The notes under the pieces were generated by a model, which did no database searches, had not been told where the DNA came from, and saw only the letters and a program-made list of their open reading frames with translations. From the NCBI GenBank assembly GCA_036345935.2, contig JADWOT020001326.1, positions 310,001-374,000 on the forward strand: a DNA stretch of 64,000 nucleotides, in the 5' to 3' direction. Shown here in pieces: positions 52,917 to 64,000 of the stretch (position 1 is its first letter; the number at the start of each line of letters is the position of its first letter). Made by a program: the position numbers and the translations under genes. This DNA is from Taenia hydatigena. Taxonomy: Eukaryota > Platyhelminthes > Cestoda > Cyclophyllidea > Taeniidae.

Positions 52917-54327
52917 ATAATTTGCCGCCAAACGCAACTACTGGTGCACCTTACGAAAGAAACATGGAAGTAGCTGGATCGATGCCTCTACTCAACGGCT
53001 ACATGTTACCATCGAGCTCAAGTTCGACTCCAGCTGTGATCTCTATCGGAGGTCATAATGTTGCACAGCCTACTACAAATTTCCAAATAAATTGCCCCAT
53101 GGCCGTTACTGCTCCACTTGGTCGTGACCTCGGCCATTGTCTTCCGACGCTACAATCCGTAAGCGCATTCGTCCGAGGATTAGCTAAGGAAATTAAGCCT
53201 CTACTATATGCGCAAGGCCTGTTTTAGTTGCTGACGACTAAAATGCTTCTGAAGGTTACATATGTAGGCAAAGGCTGAGACAAAAGGTCTGTTCTACCAT
53301 TGCAGGGTCCCGCAGCAGTTGCACAGATTCTGCCAAGTACAGCGATTTCGTTCCCAGTATGGCCGAATCCTGCAGCTGTTGCTGTAACCGACAACGCTAA
53401 GTTAGCCATCAGCAACACGATTGCTGCGCTAGAAGCTAATTACGTGGCCGCAAAAAATGATCCCTTAGTGGTGCAGTACATTACATCTATGGTGGCTCAA
53501 CACAACTTACAGCAGCTCATGCTGCAGCAGCAACAGCAACATCTTGCTACTGAGGTACTTCAAACCAACCAATTTTACCCGAGTTGGAATGTGCAACTTA
53601 CAATGCCAGGCACTCCCTATAACAGCGCAGGTGAGTTGTCGTTTGCCGTGCTTTGCTGTGGAAGTTATGTCTTTATAGCCATTCACCATCGTGCGTTAAT
53701 TTTAACTACCCACCCACCTGTGTGCATCAATCCCCAGTTTGGGTATGGTGAGTTTATGCTTCTCCTTTTATTTGCTCATATTTAAAAATTTTCTTGATGC
53801 ATTATCTTCTTTTGCCTTCAGTAGCAGTGGCTGCTCAATACGCCGCCCAAGTTGCAAACACCCCTGATCACCAAGAACCCGTTGGACGGGAATCAGTGAG
53901 AAGGGGCCCAAAAGGCTCCAACCTGTTCATCTTCCATATTCCTCAGGAGTGTAGTGAAAAGAATTTACACGAGCTGTTTACACCATTTGGGCGAGCATTG
54001 AGTGTGAAGATATTTTTGGACAGAACGACAGGCCAAAGCAAGGGCTTTGGTTGGTACTCATGTTTAGTTAATTGTCCTCCATGCAGCCACGTTCTCTGCT
54101 AACCGCGGTGTGTCCATTTTTACAGGTTTTGTCAGCTACGACAACACTGCGAGTGCGCAGAACGCGATCCGCGCAATGGATGGATATGCTTTGAGAGGGA
54201 AAAGATTGAAGGTTCAATTGAAGCGCCTTGAGGGTAGATCTTTTATAAGCCACAAGTCTTAACGACTGTTATAACTCATGCTACTGCAATTCCAAGTGTT
54301 CTTTCCTTTTTTAGAAGACCATTAAGA
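52917..54327 (+). CDS. CELF/Bruno-family RNA-binding protein, 3' exons with third RRM
   Basis: CELF proteins bind GU-rich RNA and control splicing, translation and mRNA decay. The exons join in phase: 52917-53158 ([15 protein letters not shown]... to CTACAATCC/GTAAGC), 53306-53630 (linker, glutamine-rich [11 protein letters not shown], donor GCAG/GTGAGT), 53822-54049 ([20 protein letters not shown], then [17 protein letters not shown]) and 54126-54233 ([20 protein letters not shown], then KRLKVQLKR). NLFIFHI and GFGFVSY are the RNP2 and RNP1 motifs, and LKVQLKR is the family's C-terminal signature. Introns are 147, 191 and 76 bases. Two ends are possible: read-through to TAA 54260-54262, or splicing GAGG/GTAGAT to TTTTTAG/AA at 54317, giving LEEDH and TAA at 54325-54327. 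RRM1 and RRM2 are not in the window, so the gene begins upstream or is truncated. It is clearly more diverged than typical animal CELF proteins. Confidence 0.88.
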
Positions 54328-54970
54328 ATAAGGCGCTTCGCCCTTGGACAATTTTATAGCACACCATGGTAGTCTATCCGATTTTAAAATGGTTAATGCG
54401 CTTAAGGATGAGTAAGCTATTGCATTGTTAGCACTTCGATCCATGAAACTCAATGTTGAAAAGAGTTACACAGGCTGCTGCAAGTGTATCATAGTGTTTT
54501 GGATGTCGCTACTCAGTGTTTGCCTAAGCACCACCTGATGTAGTGTATTTTTGCCATTGCCAGTGTTGATTGTACCATTTCCTATGCTCTCGCTGTGCTG
54601 CATAACTGTTATTTATCGGAATTTTGGGTGACTGCTTTGACAGCTTCGCCTACTTTTGTGTAAGAAACGCAGCTTTCCCATTGAGAGTTATGTCCTGCAT
54701 AGATTTTAAATATGACTTTACGCATATTTAGTTTAATGCAACGAGTCACGTAGTCAAATGCACCAGCATTTTTCCCCTTACCTCCGAATGCGCTAATTTG
54801 CACAAACACTTTCATTTAGACACGCGCCCTATGGCACTAGTCTTAATTTTTTTCGCTCCTTATAATGCAATCCTTTTATTGTTTTAGATGACCAGTTCCT
54901 TTGTATCAATTGTCATGCTTATGTGAGATCTAGTGTATTCCTTCAATAAATATTTTGCTTTAATAATTCT
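54328..54970 (+). other. Likely 3' UTR of the CELF gene
   Basis: Non-coding sequence after the CELF stop. A good AATAAA polyadenylation signal lies at 54945-54950, about 620 bases beyond the stop. Part of this region is also present, diverged, behind the CELF copy at 60.0-60.3 kb. Confidence 0.5.
54945..54950 (+). promoter_or_regulatory. Candidate polyadenylation signal AATAAA
   Basis: Exact AATAAA followed by T-rich sequence, on the same strand as and downstream of the CELF exons. No nearer AATAAA was seen between the stop codon and this site. Confidence 0.5.
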
Positions 54971-57900
54971 TGAATTTTGTGATGAGGTTGCGAAAAGATA
55001 TGCCTTTTCATAGCATGTTTATTAACTTTGAACATGAGGTGAAATTTACAACGGGAAACATGGAAGCTAAGAAGGAAGGTTGCAAACTTTACGCTTGCTC
55101 TGAATTATCAATCACTGTGAAAATAACTTGTTAGTTATCCACTGTAAATATTACATGAAAACGAATTACGAGTTAAGGATTAATAATTGGAATGAAAGTG
55201 GAATTTTCTTTGTTATAAAGAACAGAGAGCATTTCTGTATGAGATGCATTTATCAAATGTAAGGTATTGTCTCCGGGCCTTGTGTTGTGAGTTTGTCTAT
55301 TATTTTGGTATTTTACGCAACTTCTAGCCTTTTGATAGGTTAGTCAGATCTAATCAACAGTACCGTGTACTGCGCCCATAATACAGAGTTTGACGCATGG
55401 ACGGAATCGGCTGCAAGCAAATGTTCGGGTCGTCACTGCAGTGTTTGGGTTGTGCCGTGACTCACCCTACATGTAGTTTCGCTGCACAATGGCTTTGGCT
55501 AAGATCGCTTGTTATGGATTAAATCGGAGAATTGTGCAACCTGGTGCTTGACTCTGCATTCATAATCACCACTGTAAGAACCACTGTAGCTGGTGGGTTT
55601 GTGCGGTCTGTTACCGATGGTGCTGACGGTACATCCAAGTTGGACAGGCTTTGATTACCATCAGTCAACGATAGCGATGCAAGCAGTCAGCATGAGTCAT
55701 TGCAAAGCATCTTAATTTATGCCACGTTGAATGGGCAAGAAATGCGTGGCCGTAAGAGTAGAGCAGTTAATATTTCTGATACGGCTAGTCTTGTCGATGT
55801 TAGTGACGTGACATTGGTGATCTCTTAGAGGTTTGATATAATCAAGGCATCGATTGCTAAGACCTTAGGGTTAGGGTTAGAGGCATCGTCTCTTTGTACC
55901 GTCACCTGGCCAGCCCCCCGAATAACAAGGGCTGTAGATAAAAAGCGTGAGACGACCTTTACGTGACCCCACCTGACCTTATAAGCTATCAGAGTCTGTG
56001 GACATCTGTGCCATTGTCCGTTTCGGTAGCTGCATTCCTCTATCTCATATCAGGATTCGGGTAAAGAACTACTCGACTTGCGGACAGCGAACTTTAAGGT
56101 GAAGGCATGAAAGGTGGCACAAACCCTCTTGTTGTAGCAGATTGATTCTCCTTCTTATCATATCAGAATGCGTCACCCATTTAATGATTCAGTAGTGGGA
56201 CAAAATCTAGGCCTGTTTGACCCCATGTAATGAGAGCACTGGGCAAAGTAAAAACCGACTCTTAGCTGCAAAGCTATTTTTTCAATTATCTTCCAATAGC
56301 TTGAGTCTTCGTTGCATCATTGAGTACAAAAGTAAATGTAAAGACAGCTTAAGATGACCATGCTGCTTAAAGCATCACAACAAACGAGATGATATAGTGA
56401 AATGTCAAAAAAGCTAGTAGGCTTTCATATCGACGTATCTGGCCCATCTTTAGATATTTACGTCACTGACGGTTCTGTGGAAAGGCAAAGTGACGGGGTA
56501 CGAAGCTGTAAGCGGGATATTATTTAAAATCTAACCTGGCCTTAAAGCACTATGTGTAAGGTATTGAGCTCATTTGCCGCAATCGTGGACTTTTTCCCCA
56601 TTGACTTAATTGACGCAGTTAGTAAATGGCGGCATCGCACAAAGCACTTGTGGCATAATCTAGGACTTTCCTTCAGTATTCTGTAATAGTACGTCATTTT
56701 AAAATAAGTTTAAACGGCAGCGATTGTAAATGAGTAAAATTTGCTATCGCATAATTTAGTTCAGCATTCTGAGGCACTGGCGTGGCATTATTAACATGAG
56801 CGGCACATTTGGTAAGCGTTTTTTGATTGATTGCTGCCCATTCTGACCAAAATGAAAAGTTGCGTTTTACTACCATTAATTGAAAGCCGTCAGTTTTCTA
56901 TAACGTAGAAACGCATAGCACAGGCTCTTAATAAGGCCAACGCGTAAATTTTGGATAAAAGCATCTCTAACCCTTTGCCCAAAGCGACAGAGATGATGTC
57001 ACGGACTTTTGCTGCTTTGACAATGCAGGTAGCAAAGCATCATTCTTATTGTTGGCTAAAGCAAGAATGGGGACTAAGCAGCTTCTTAGTTGTCAGATGG
57101 GCAAAATATAGCTAATGAATGATCGACGACAGTGAGATCAGCGGCAGCTCTTCGCCGTCGTGTGTGTCTGCATGCGTCGTTACATGTTCGACCGATCGAA
57201 AAAGACAGGTTTGCAGATTAGACAGAAGAAGAGCTTTCCTTTTGCTTTCCTCTTTCTTTCTCTTTCCTGGAGGATTTACCTGCGCCATGATACCTAATCA
57301 CAGAAAAAGCATTTCCACACGCGCAAGTGACTTTGCTGGTGCATTCGTAAAGAGACGGAGCTGGTACATGCTTTCTTACGCTCTAAGCATCGCCAAATCC
57401 TTTGTCCTTCCTCATTCACTCCATTACCGTTCACTCCGTCAAGAGGTGTAGAGAAGTAGACGATGCTGTTTTCATGCCATTGTCATGCGTCTCAATGTTG
57501 GTTTTGCATGCTACATAAGGCACGGTAAACCAGGTCTCGGAAAGCAGATAGTGGCAGCAACAGAGGTGATCAGAGAGTTGCATATCGAATGCACCAGACC
57601 GCATTAATGGAAGGTAAAGATGGAGCTAGGATAATATGGCAGTGCAAGAGGTGACAAGCGGGTCATAAAGCTGCAAAACCGATTCAGGTTATGGGTACAG
57701 GTTTTGGCTGAAAGAATGCGTAGACAGACCTGTCGCGAGGTTCTTGTCATTACATCCATTTTTACTCTGTAATATTGATGACGGGCTAAATTGCATTTTG
57801 CCTGTTTTTGCAAATTGTCACATTGACCTCCTGGTCAAAGAGATACCACACATTCTAAACCAAACCTTTGCACCATGTTATTATTGCTGGTTAAATTACG

Positions 57901-59629
57901 GTATTGTGCTGCGAATACTTGTAAGTGCACCTAGAAGTGGGACCAGCAGCAGTTCAGTTGTTTTGTCTCACATTAAACAGATAATTCGATAAAATAAATC
58001 AAATTGAAGGCATAACTTGCCGGTCCAGTTTTCCTTATGGGACGTTGTAGGTCATGCTTGCATGGAAAGATGCATGTGTAGACACATAGCCGGGATGCTT
58101 TGTTAAGAATAATTTATTTTACGTTGGATAATCCGAAAGAAAAGCAACGCGTTGCAATGCTCCCCTTGTACGTTGCTGCCTCCCTTCTTCTAACACATCC
58201 CACGAAGCTTTGATAAGTGGAGCTGAGCACATACCTAGGAGTAATGCCCACTACCGGTGTTGTTGTATACGTGTCTTGGAATAAATTGTGCATCACTATG
58301 GAAACAGAATAAGAACGGAACATAGGGAAGCAGTCAAGATAGTCTGTGGCTACTCTCTAAGGCTTGTGCTATGCTCTTCTTCAGAATAGTAACGCAGACA
58401 CCGCTGGAAATGAATTTGACATTAGGCCACAGTGTCTTCGCAGCTAAGTGGACAAAGATACGATCGAAACCATTTTACATCCATAACATCTCAACTGACA
58501 ACCTTAAAGTGGACCATCTCACTGCGAAAGTCAAGGAAACCGGTGATTGCTACCTTTCTCAAAGCAAGGAGACATTCGATATAATTGTGAGCGATGACAT
58601 GTCTGTGTAGGTGTAACACCAATGTTGTTCGCTCTGTCAAATGCATTGGGGTAGTGATTTATTTAACCATGGGCATTATTCTGCAGCAGTTCGTTAAAAA
58701 GCTTAATTACAAAAAAAAAACAAAAAAGCGCTTTTGACGTTTTGAACTACAGATATGGGTGGGCTTTAGAGCGGAAAATGTCAAGTGTGGACTTCAATGC
58801 CACCTTATTACTCCAAAAACATTCATAAATTGATGCAGCATATTGAACAACTAAAGTGCTAGAAAACTTTCCTTAGCGGTATTACCACATGGTGCTCTTG
58901 CGTTCATTGCGAAATTATGCTGTGCGTCTCAAGCAGGACATATGGATACCGCACTGTTTATTGTCTTTGTGGTAAGCGTATTCCCAACCCTAGCTGAGCG
59001 GTGGGTTGAAGATGTAAATGCAGCAGACTGCTGTGCTGAAATATTGCCGTAATTTTACTTCCTCACCTTCTCAACTTCTCTATTTGATCTCGAGACCTAC
59101 TTGCATGCCCTTTGGCCACTTTTTGAAGAGAAATACACAATTACATGATCAGAGATTCAAAACCTGTGCACGGGATTTCAGGCAAACCAAGTACAGGGAA
59201 TCTCACGGAGTGATTACACCTTTACGAATTGGCTTAGTTAAAATGCATGTAACCACGGTACACAACTACGGGTTTTACCATTTACAGTGACCACTGGTCG
59301 CTGTCTGATACTTTTTACATTGCATTTACTTATCTTGCCGGATTCCGATAGAATTTTCTCGAAATCATACCAATTAGTAAAACTATGAAACTTTGGATTC
59401 GCTACTGAGGACTGAATCGTAGCCCTTACAATAACACATGCATCACGATTCCCTATTCTTCTGTGCGTCGAGTCGCCTTCACCAAGGTGCACTTTCGCCC
59501 AACCCTTGAAGCTAAATTTTGTGGCACGTTAGATATGTCAAGTTGTTGACGTCGCAGGTGTTCATCAATTTACATGGTCTCCTTTAAAATATTTTTTTTT
59601 ATAAATTTTGATTCTTTTGCTCACATCAG
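54971..59629. other. No gene recognised
   Basis: Between the CELF gene and its decayed copy. The longest frame is 110 codons at 57119-57451 on the plus strand, with no recognised motif. A short telomere-like tract lies at 55865-55880. An A-run sits near 58711-58728. Confidence 0.45.
55865..55880 (+). repeat. Interstitial telomere-like tract
   Basis: Sixteen bases, TTAGGGTTAGGGTTAG, that is two and two-thirds copies of the animal telomere hexamer, inside otherwise unique sequence. Confidence 0.8.
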
Positions 59630-60330
59630 AGGGGTCTTGAAAGCTTTAAACTGTTCGTTTTCATCTCCTACAAGAGTGCATTGAATTGGACCTGATGAAC
59701 CTGCATTCGTCATTTTGACGGGTGATAAGTGTGAAAGTGTTTCTGGGCAGAGCAACCAAGCAAAGCAGATGTGCGTACAATATCAGATGCCTTAAAAATT
59801 TGCACGTTCTGTTTTGAATGCAGCGTGTCTGTTCACAAAGCTGTAGGTGCACATGGTACGATACGTGCGACGGATGGATAGGCTTTGGGAGGGAAGAGTT
59901 TAAGGGTTCAGCTAAGGCTCCTAGCACAATGCCTTCCAAAATATCGTTTCGTTTTAGTAGCCAATCGAAAATGATACATTCGCCTTTGACTTTGTCTAGT
60001 GGACGAACAATTTGCCTTACAGCCCTTTCCTCTAATCTTTGCCGATTTCTTGAACTAATTTAAGCGCTATTGTATCGTCAGCAATCTACTATGTACAAAG
60101 TTTTACTCTTAATAATAGTTTTGTGAGATTTTATTTGCTTCGGCACCACATTTTAGATGTCACCTCTGAGTACTTGCGTGGTTTATCATTTGGGCGTGTG
60201 GCTTTCGCTATCCCTAATGTGTTGCGTGACTGTCGGTTTGAGTAAAATTTGGGTGGTTTTGCTTTAACTATTGCTCTTGCCTTAATACATGCAGCACAGC
60301 TCACATCATTTAGAGTTATTCCACATACAG
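59630..60330 (+). pseudogene. Decayed copy of the CELF 3' end (RRM3, intron and 3' flank)
   Basis: Aligned to the CELF gene at 53.9-54.6 kb with an offset of 5.65-5.73 kb. Translated pieces mirror RRM3: RGLESFKLFVF for [26 protein letters not shown] for [14 protein letters not shown], and IRATDG-stop-ALGGKSLRVQL for [18 protein letters not shown]. Damage: a one-base deletion in the RNP2 region near 59676, TGA at about 59716, TAG at 59879-59881 replacing a tyrosine, and a small deletion at the second exon's start. A 49-base intron remnant, GTACAA to AATGCAG (59775-59823), lies exactly where the parent has its 76-base intron. Similarity goes on into the 3' flank (for example GCTATTG at 60066 against 54416). 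So it arose by DNA duplication, not by retrocopying. Confidence 0.82.
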
Positions 60331-62689
60331 ATTTTATTCATGCCTTTTTGCACTATTTGCTTACTATAGCGTTCGTGGTGGCTGGTCGCATCGCCATGTT
60401 TCTATCATTCGCCGATTTTCAATTGCCTTTTCTGTCTTGGTTGGCTATAGCTCATTTGCATCACGTACAACGTATTTATTAAGGCAAATATTTTGCTTCT
60501 TTACCAATGCTTGATTCGTTAGACCAGGGATGATGCTTTAATGAAGTTGGCATGTCATTTGTATTCCAGAAAAACCCCGAGTGCATTTAAATAAGGCTGC
60601 AGGAGGATGTACAAGCTATGTTCTTTGCACAAGTTAATTAACTAAGTGCATAAGGCGTGGTTTTGCAACGTGCAAGAAGCAAACTACGATAAAGGTTGCG
60701 GTTTTGATATTTAGTTTATCAGACGATGAATGATGACTTAGGTTACGACTAATCACATTTTTGGTGGATTAGCCATCGGCAACTACCAACCATGATGGTA
60801 GGCCATTTTCCGTTATAATAATAGAGGGCCTGTCTGTAGAGGATGCTTTTTGCAGGCTCTGCTCTCCATGCGATTTGCATTATCGTAAAGCAAAGTGTAG
60901 TAACATTTCTCATTTGCATTGATGCGCAATGTAATTAACGGTTTAGAAATGAACCCGTAACCTTTTTACGATAGTGACATGCCTAAATCGATTTTTGGTC
61001 CTGGATCGCAGCAACTACAACTCATGCACCCAAAATTCAACGTGCGGTAATGCAGACTCTCCAATGGCTATGCTCAACAATGAACGGCCGCTGAGGACTA
61101 CCATTACCATTGACTTGCGACCGACATCCATTACGCCACTGACATTCTTTGATATCTTACCACTCCTGTTAGGCCTAGGTTATTGTCATTATAACGTGCT
61201 GACCTCAAGGTGCCTAAGGACCTCTAACCTACCATATGATCCTGCGTCTACCCTGCCACTACCCCTGATGCCCTACATTAGACAACCGGCGTATGTACTG
61301 TCTCGCCTTCAGTATGTGCTGCAGTCATTCGTAGCAGTTAAGTGACAGCTTTTATTAAGCCACTATTTAATGATGTATTTTTCGCACCTTTTCATATGGC
61401 TACATATTTAAGGTATCATAAATGCATTTCAGGGCCTTCCTATTACGTCTTGATCCCAGTTCCTTACCTGCGCCATTGAACATCGCAGCATCCGTTTGAC
61501 GTAGCTTTGGAGATTCTAAACTCACGAATCGGCTGCCGTAGTTGGTTCGGATTTTGCTTCTTTGTTTCTGTACTTCGAGTTATTTATTTATTAGACCCCA
61601 AATTATGGGCCCCTTGTGCATCAAATTCCATTGCTAGGGCTACAACTGAGCGCAAACATCAAAGTGGTCAAAGGGATAGGCACAGAAAACAGATCCTTAT
61701 GTGGTGTTACGCGTTAGAATTAGGAGCTTATCATGATGTCAGTGAGACATCACGTCTGCAACTCACAGCTATCAACGCTTGTCAATAACTCACTGCACGA
61801 CTCATACGACTTTGCACAATTGCACCAAAGAGAAACTCTCAGCGAGGCCGAATTAAGATGATCTGAGGAGTGTTAAGTGCCCAAATTTTCCTTGATGTTG
61901 ATCTGCTCTTGTACGTTAACATAGTTTTGTTTTAAATACACCTATTCCAATCTCGAAGTATTTCCAAACTCACTAATGTACTCAAATTTACTAGATCTGA
62001 GCTTCAGTTATGCCTGCAACTCCAGTTGATTGTGCTGTTCTTGCGATCGGTGGTGATTTGTCTCATTGCCTAGCTGTCACGTAAAATTAAACAATTACGC
62101 AGTCTAACCAGATTTCGTCAATTGCATTCCGTGACATTACAAAATGCAGCCAGTTATGGCGTGAACAAACATCACTCGCTAACTGATTGCAGGTCGAGAA
62201 GACATCGCGTCAGGTGGCATTACAGCATTGTCCTGGCAACCAAACCTCCGTCTGCTTACCCACACTAGAGTATCTCTCATTGTGAGCTTAGCGATGAGTT
62301 CTACTCGAGTTACAGTCGGTTAAGCGTGAACAACACTTCTGCAGAACTGAAGAGGTGCACTAGTGGGCATTCAATCATCGTGGAGAAGTCCACCTTCTTC
62401 TCAAGGGATGTAAATGTAGATGTAGACTTGGCCTAAATGCTAATGCTTTGGATTCGCAAGTTGGAAGCGGGGTAGAGTGTTGAACAAGCGACCCATTATC
62501 CTATGCTCAGCGTTAACTTAATGAGAAAGAGACTATAAGGTGTATGCGGGCTTGACTGTGTTTGACTGAAATCCCAGTCTACTGGAAATGAAAATGATGG
62601 CATCGGTAGAGGATTTGCATAGATTAATCCTACCTCATCGATCGCCTTCTGCTCTAGAGCTGGTAATGACTCTGCTACCTTCAATTATA
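60331..62689. other. No gene recognised
   Basis: Frames of up to 123 codons occur on the plus strand (60974-61345) and 93 codons (61507-61788), with no known domain. The first part may still belong to the CELF duplication but the match fades. Confidence 0.4.
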
Positions 62690-63460
62690 TCAGCACGTTT
62701 GCTCACTGTAAAGCAAAGGAACAGATAGTCTTCCTTCGTTTAATGTCAACGTATTGCGATAGGGCTGAAGATCGCATAGACGCAGAGCAATGACTTCGCT
62801 CACGCATGTCGCCTGAGTTAGCGTCACATGCAAGGAGCCAGTAGGAAACATACTCTTAACTGATTGGCTTACACTAAAGCATGCGCCGCTACAGTACATG
62901 GATCGGGTTGGTTTACTGGTGGCGCTGATGATAAACTTGAGCACACAAAGCTCAGAGAGAGAAGTGGTTGGACAGTCACATTCGAAGCGGATCTTGGATT
63001 GCAAACTCTGCCCGTAATGATCTAGTCATTCTAGTAGGTCCATGAAGGGGTTCATTTCACACATCGTCTTCCAGGAGATGCCCTCATCAGGATGGACTTC
63101 GTCCGACACCATCAATACAGGTAGCGTAACTCATCTTCCTCCTCTTCTCTTTCTCTTTAACCGTTTTCTGTACCTTCACCCTTGATGCCTTCTTCGCAGC
63201 CTTGCCTGCCACTACCTCAGGGGTCATGACAACCTCTTCCCTTTAGTGGAACGCAACACTACTACTAACAAAGTTCACGTCGCCAATGCCATAGGCGCCA
63301 GCCCCATCGCAACTGCCACAAATGGATCATTAATCTTCTCTTTGGCCTGATTATATAGAGAGAAGAGCGTGCTAACAGCCTGCCATAGTTCAACACCATT
63401 GCTATGGTGCTACTTTTGCATGAGCCTGGAAACACCACTTTGGTTGGCCTTAGCTTTTTC
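62690..63460 (-). pseudogene. Decayed, mostly intronless coding-like stretch, unknown family
   Basis: On the minus strand protein-like pieces follow each other with stops and frame changes. In order: AKANQSGVSRLMQK, TAG, HHSNGVELWQAVSTLFSLYN and NDPFVAVAMGLAPMALAT; after a shift, NFVSSSVAFH, TAA, REEVVMTPEVVAGKAAKKAS and a lysine-rich run; after another shift, VSDEVHPDEGISWKTMCEMN and a TGA; then a 104-codon frame (63004-62690) with KIRFECDCPTTSLSELC, MYCSGACFSVSQS and CVSEVIALRLCD. I do not recognise the family. The last part has CxGxC and spaced cysteines reminiscent of a cystine-knot domain, but the usual CxCC is not there. A processed pseudogene or mobile-element coding remnant are both possible. 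Confidence 0.4.
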
Positions 63461-64000
63461 GTTTGTTGTATGTACCACTACTAGTTGTTGGTCAGTACGT
63501 CGTGCTTACGTAAATCATGATGAAAATGTGGGGAAATAACATTCTGCTGTTAGTACATTTGCAACTCATTTGCTTGTCTTTTGGGCCATTTCATCTACTT
63601 TCTAGAGAAAGCAAGCATTCCAACTCTGATCAGGGTCAATTGAATTGGTCCGTGCTGTACGATAATGAGCTTAAAAATGCAACTGTTCCAAATGCGTGTT
63701 GGGTGACTTTAGTTGGGAAATTCAAGCTCACACTTACAAATTGATGCCAGTCAATGCGACGGTCTCTCAAAAATTTATCTTTGGGCAAAACCTGGGGGTG
63801 GCATAAAAATAACCCTACTTGTCGATTTGTTCCGACATTGAAATATAGATAGATGTGCTAGCCTGTCAATGAATCTGTCCTTAGAAAAACAAAAGTCTTG
63901 TCCTTCCATAAGCAATGCTTTTTCATGCAACGACCAGTGGTACTAGTACCTACATGAACTACAGAAACTTTAATATTAGTGCCCATATTTAAATTCGTGC
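63461..64000. other. No gene recognised
   Basis: A 75-codon plus-strand frame (63517-63744) with a hydrophobic start is present but has no support. Nothing else seen. Confidence 0.4.

Noticed and set aside
53507..53689. Minus-strand frame over the CELF linker exon
   Set aside because: Shadow of a well-supported CELF exon.
53731..53750. Possible 10-base micro-exon (CCCAG/TTTGGGTATG/GTGAGT) in the CELF intron
   Set aside because: Good-looking borders, but including it breaks the frame into the RRM3 exon.
59000..59350. Possible copy of the CELF linker exon upstream of the decayed RRM3
   Set aside because: Only a short chance-level match was found, so I do not extend the duplication this far.
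59661..59939. Minus-strand 92-codon frame
   Set aside because: Antisense to the decayed CELF copy, which explains the sequence better.

Overview
The window is animal nuclear DNA: AT-rich, gene-poor, with spliced genes whose short introns are about 43-76 bp and use ordinary GT/AG borders. The gene families (a receptor guanylate cyclase with an ANF-receptor ectodomain, a CELF/Bruno RNA-binding protein, an ANKHD1/MASK-like ankyrin block) and a short internal TTAGGG tract fit an invertebrate metazoan. A flatworm such as a tapeworm is my best guess, but that is inference from intron size and divergence, not a proof. No bacterial operons, CRISPR arrays, rRNA genes, tRNA genes or intact transposons were seen.

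Layout. 1-6.1 kb: no gene recognised, one AT microsatellite near 2.6 kb. 6.1-7.3 kb, minus strand: a broken ankyrin-repeat gene fragment resembling the first ankyrin block of ANKHD1/MASK. 10.7-18.5 kb, minus strand: a nearly complete receptor-type guanylate cyclase, rebuilt exon by exon from signal peptide to cyclase domain. Its ectodomain, membrane segment and kinase-homology exons splice together cleanly, but the cyclase exons carry a nonsense codon, an internal deletion with frameshift, a missing splice acceptor and two changed conserved residues. 18.5-32 kb: no gene recognised, including a purine-skewed 3 kb stretch. 32.2-33.7 kb, minus strand: a cluster of coding-like segments of unknown family with frame breaks. 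36.2-37.7 kb, plus strand: two open frames that look distantly related to each other. 46.5-50.2 kb: a diverged tandem duplication with a period of about 2.34 kb. 52.9-54.3 kb, plus strand: the last exons of a divergent CELF-family gene, with the third RRM. 59.6-60.3 kb, plus strand: a decayed DNA-level copy of the same CELF 3' end, intron included. 62.7-63.5 kb, minus strand: a further decayed, largely intronless coding-like stretch.

How it fits together. The genes do not form a pathway. What unites the window is duplication followed by decay: the CELF 3' end and the 2.34 kb unit are duplicated locally, and most recognisable coding pieces carry stops or frameshifts. Either this is a region of old paralogs dying at different rates, or the assembly has local consensus errors. 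Transcript data and raw reads would separate the two. The strongest case against pure sequence error is the CELF copy, which is diverged along its whole length while its parent is clean.
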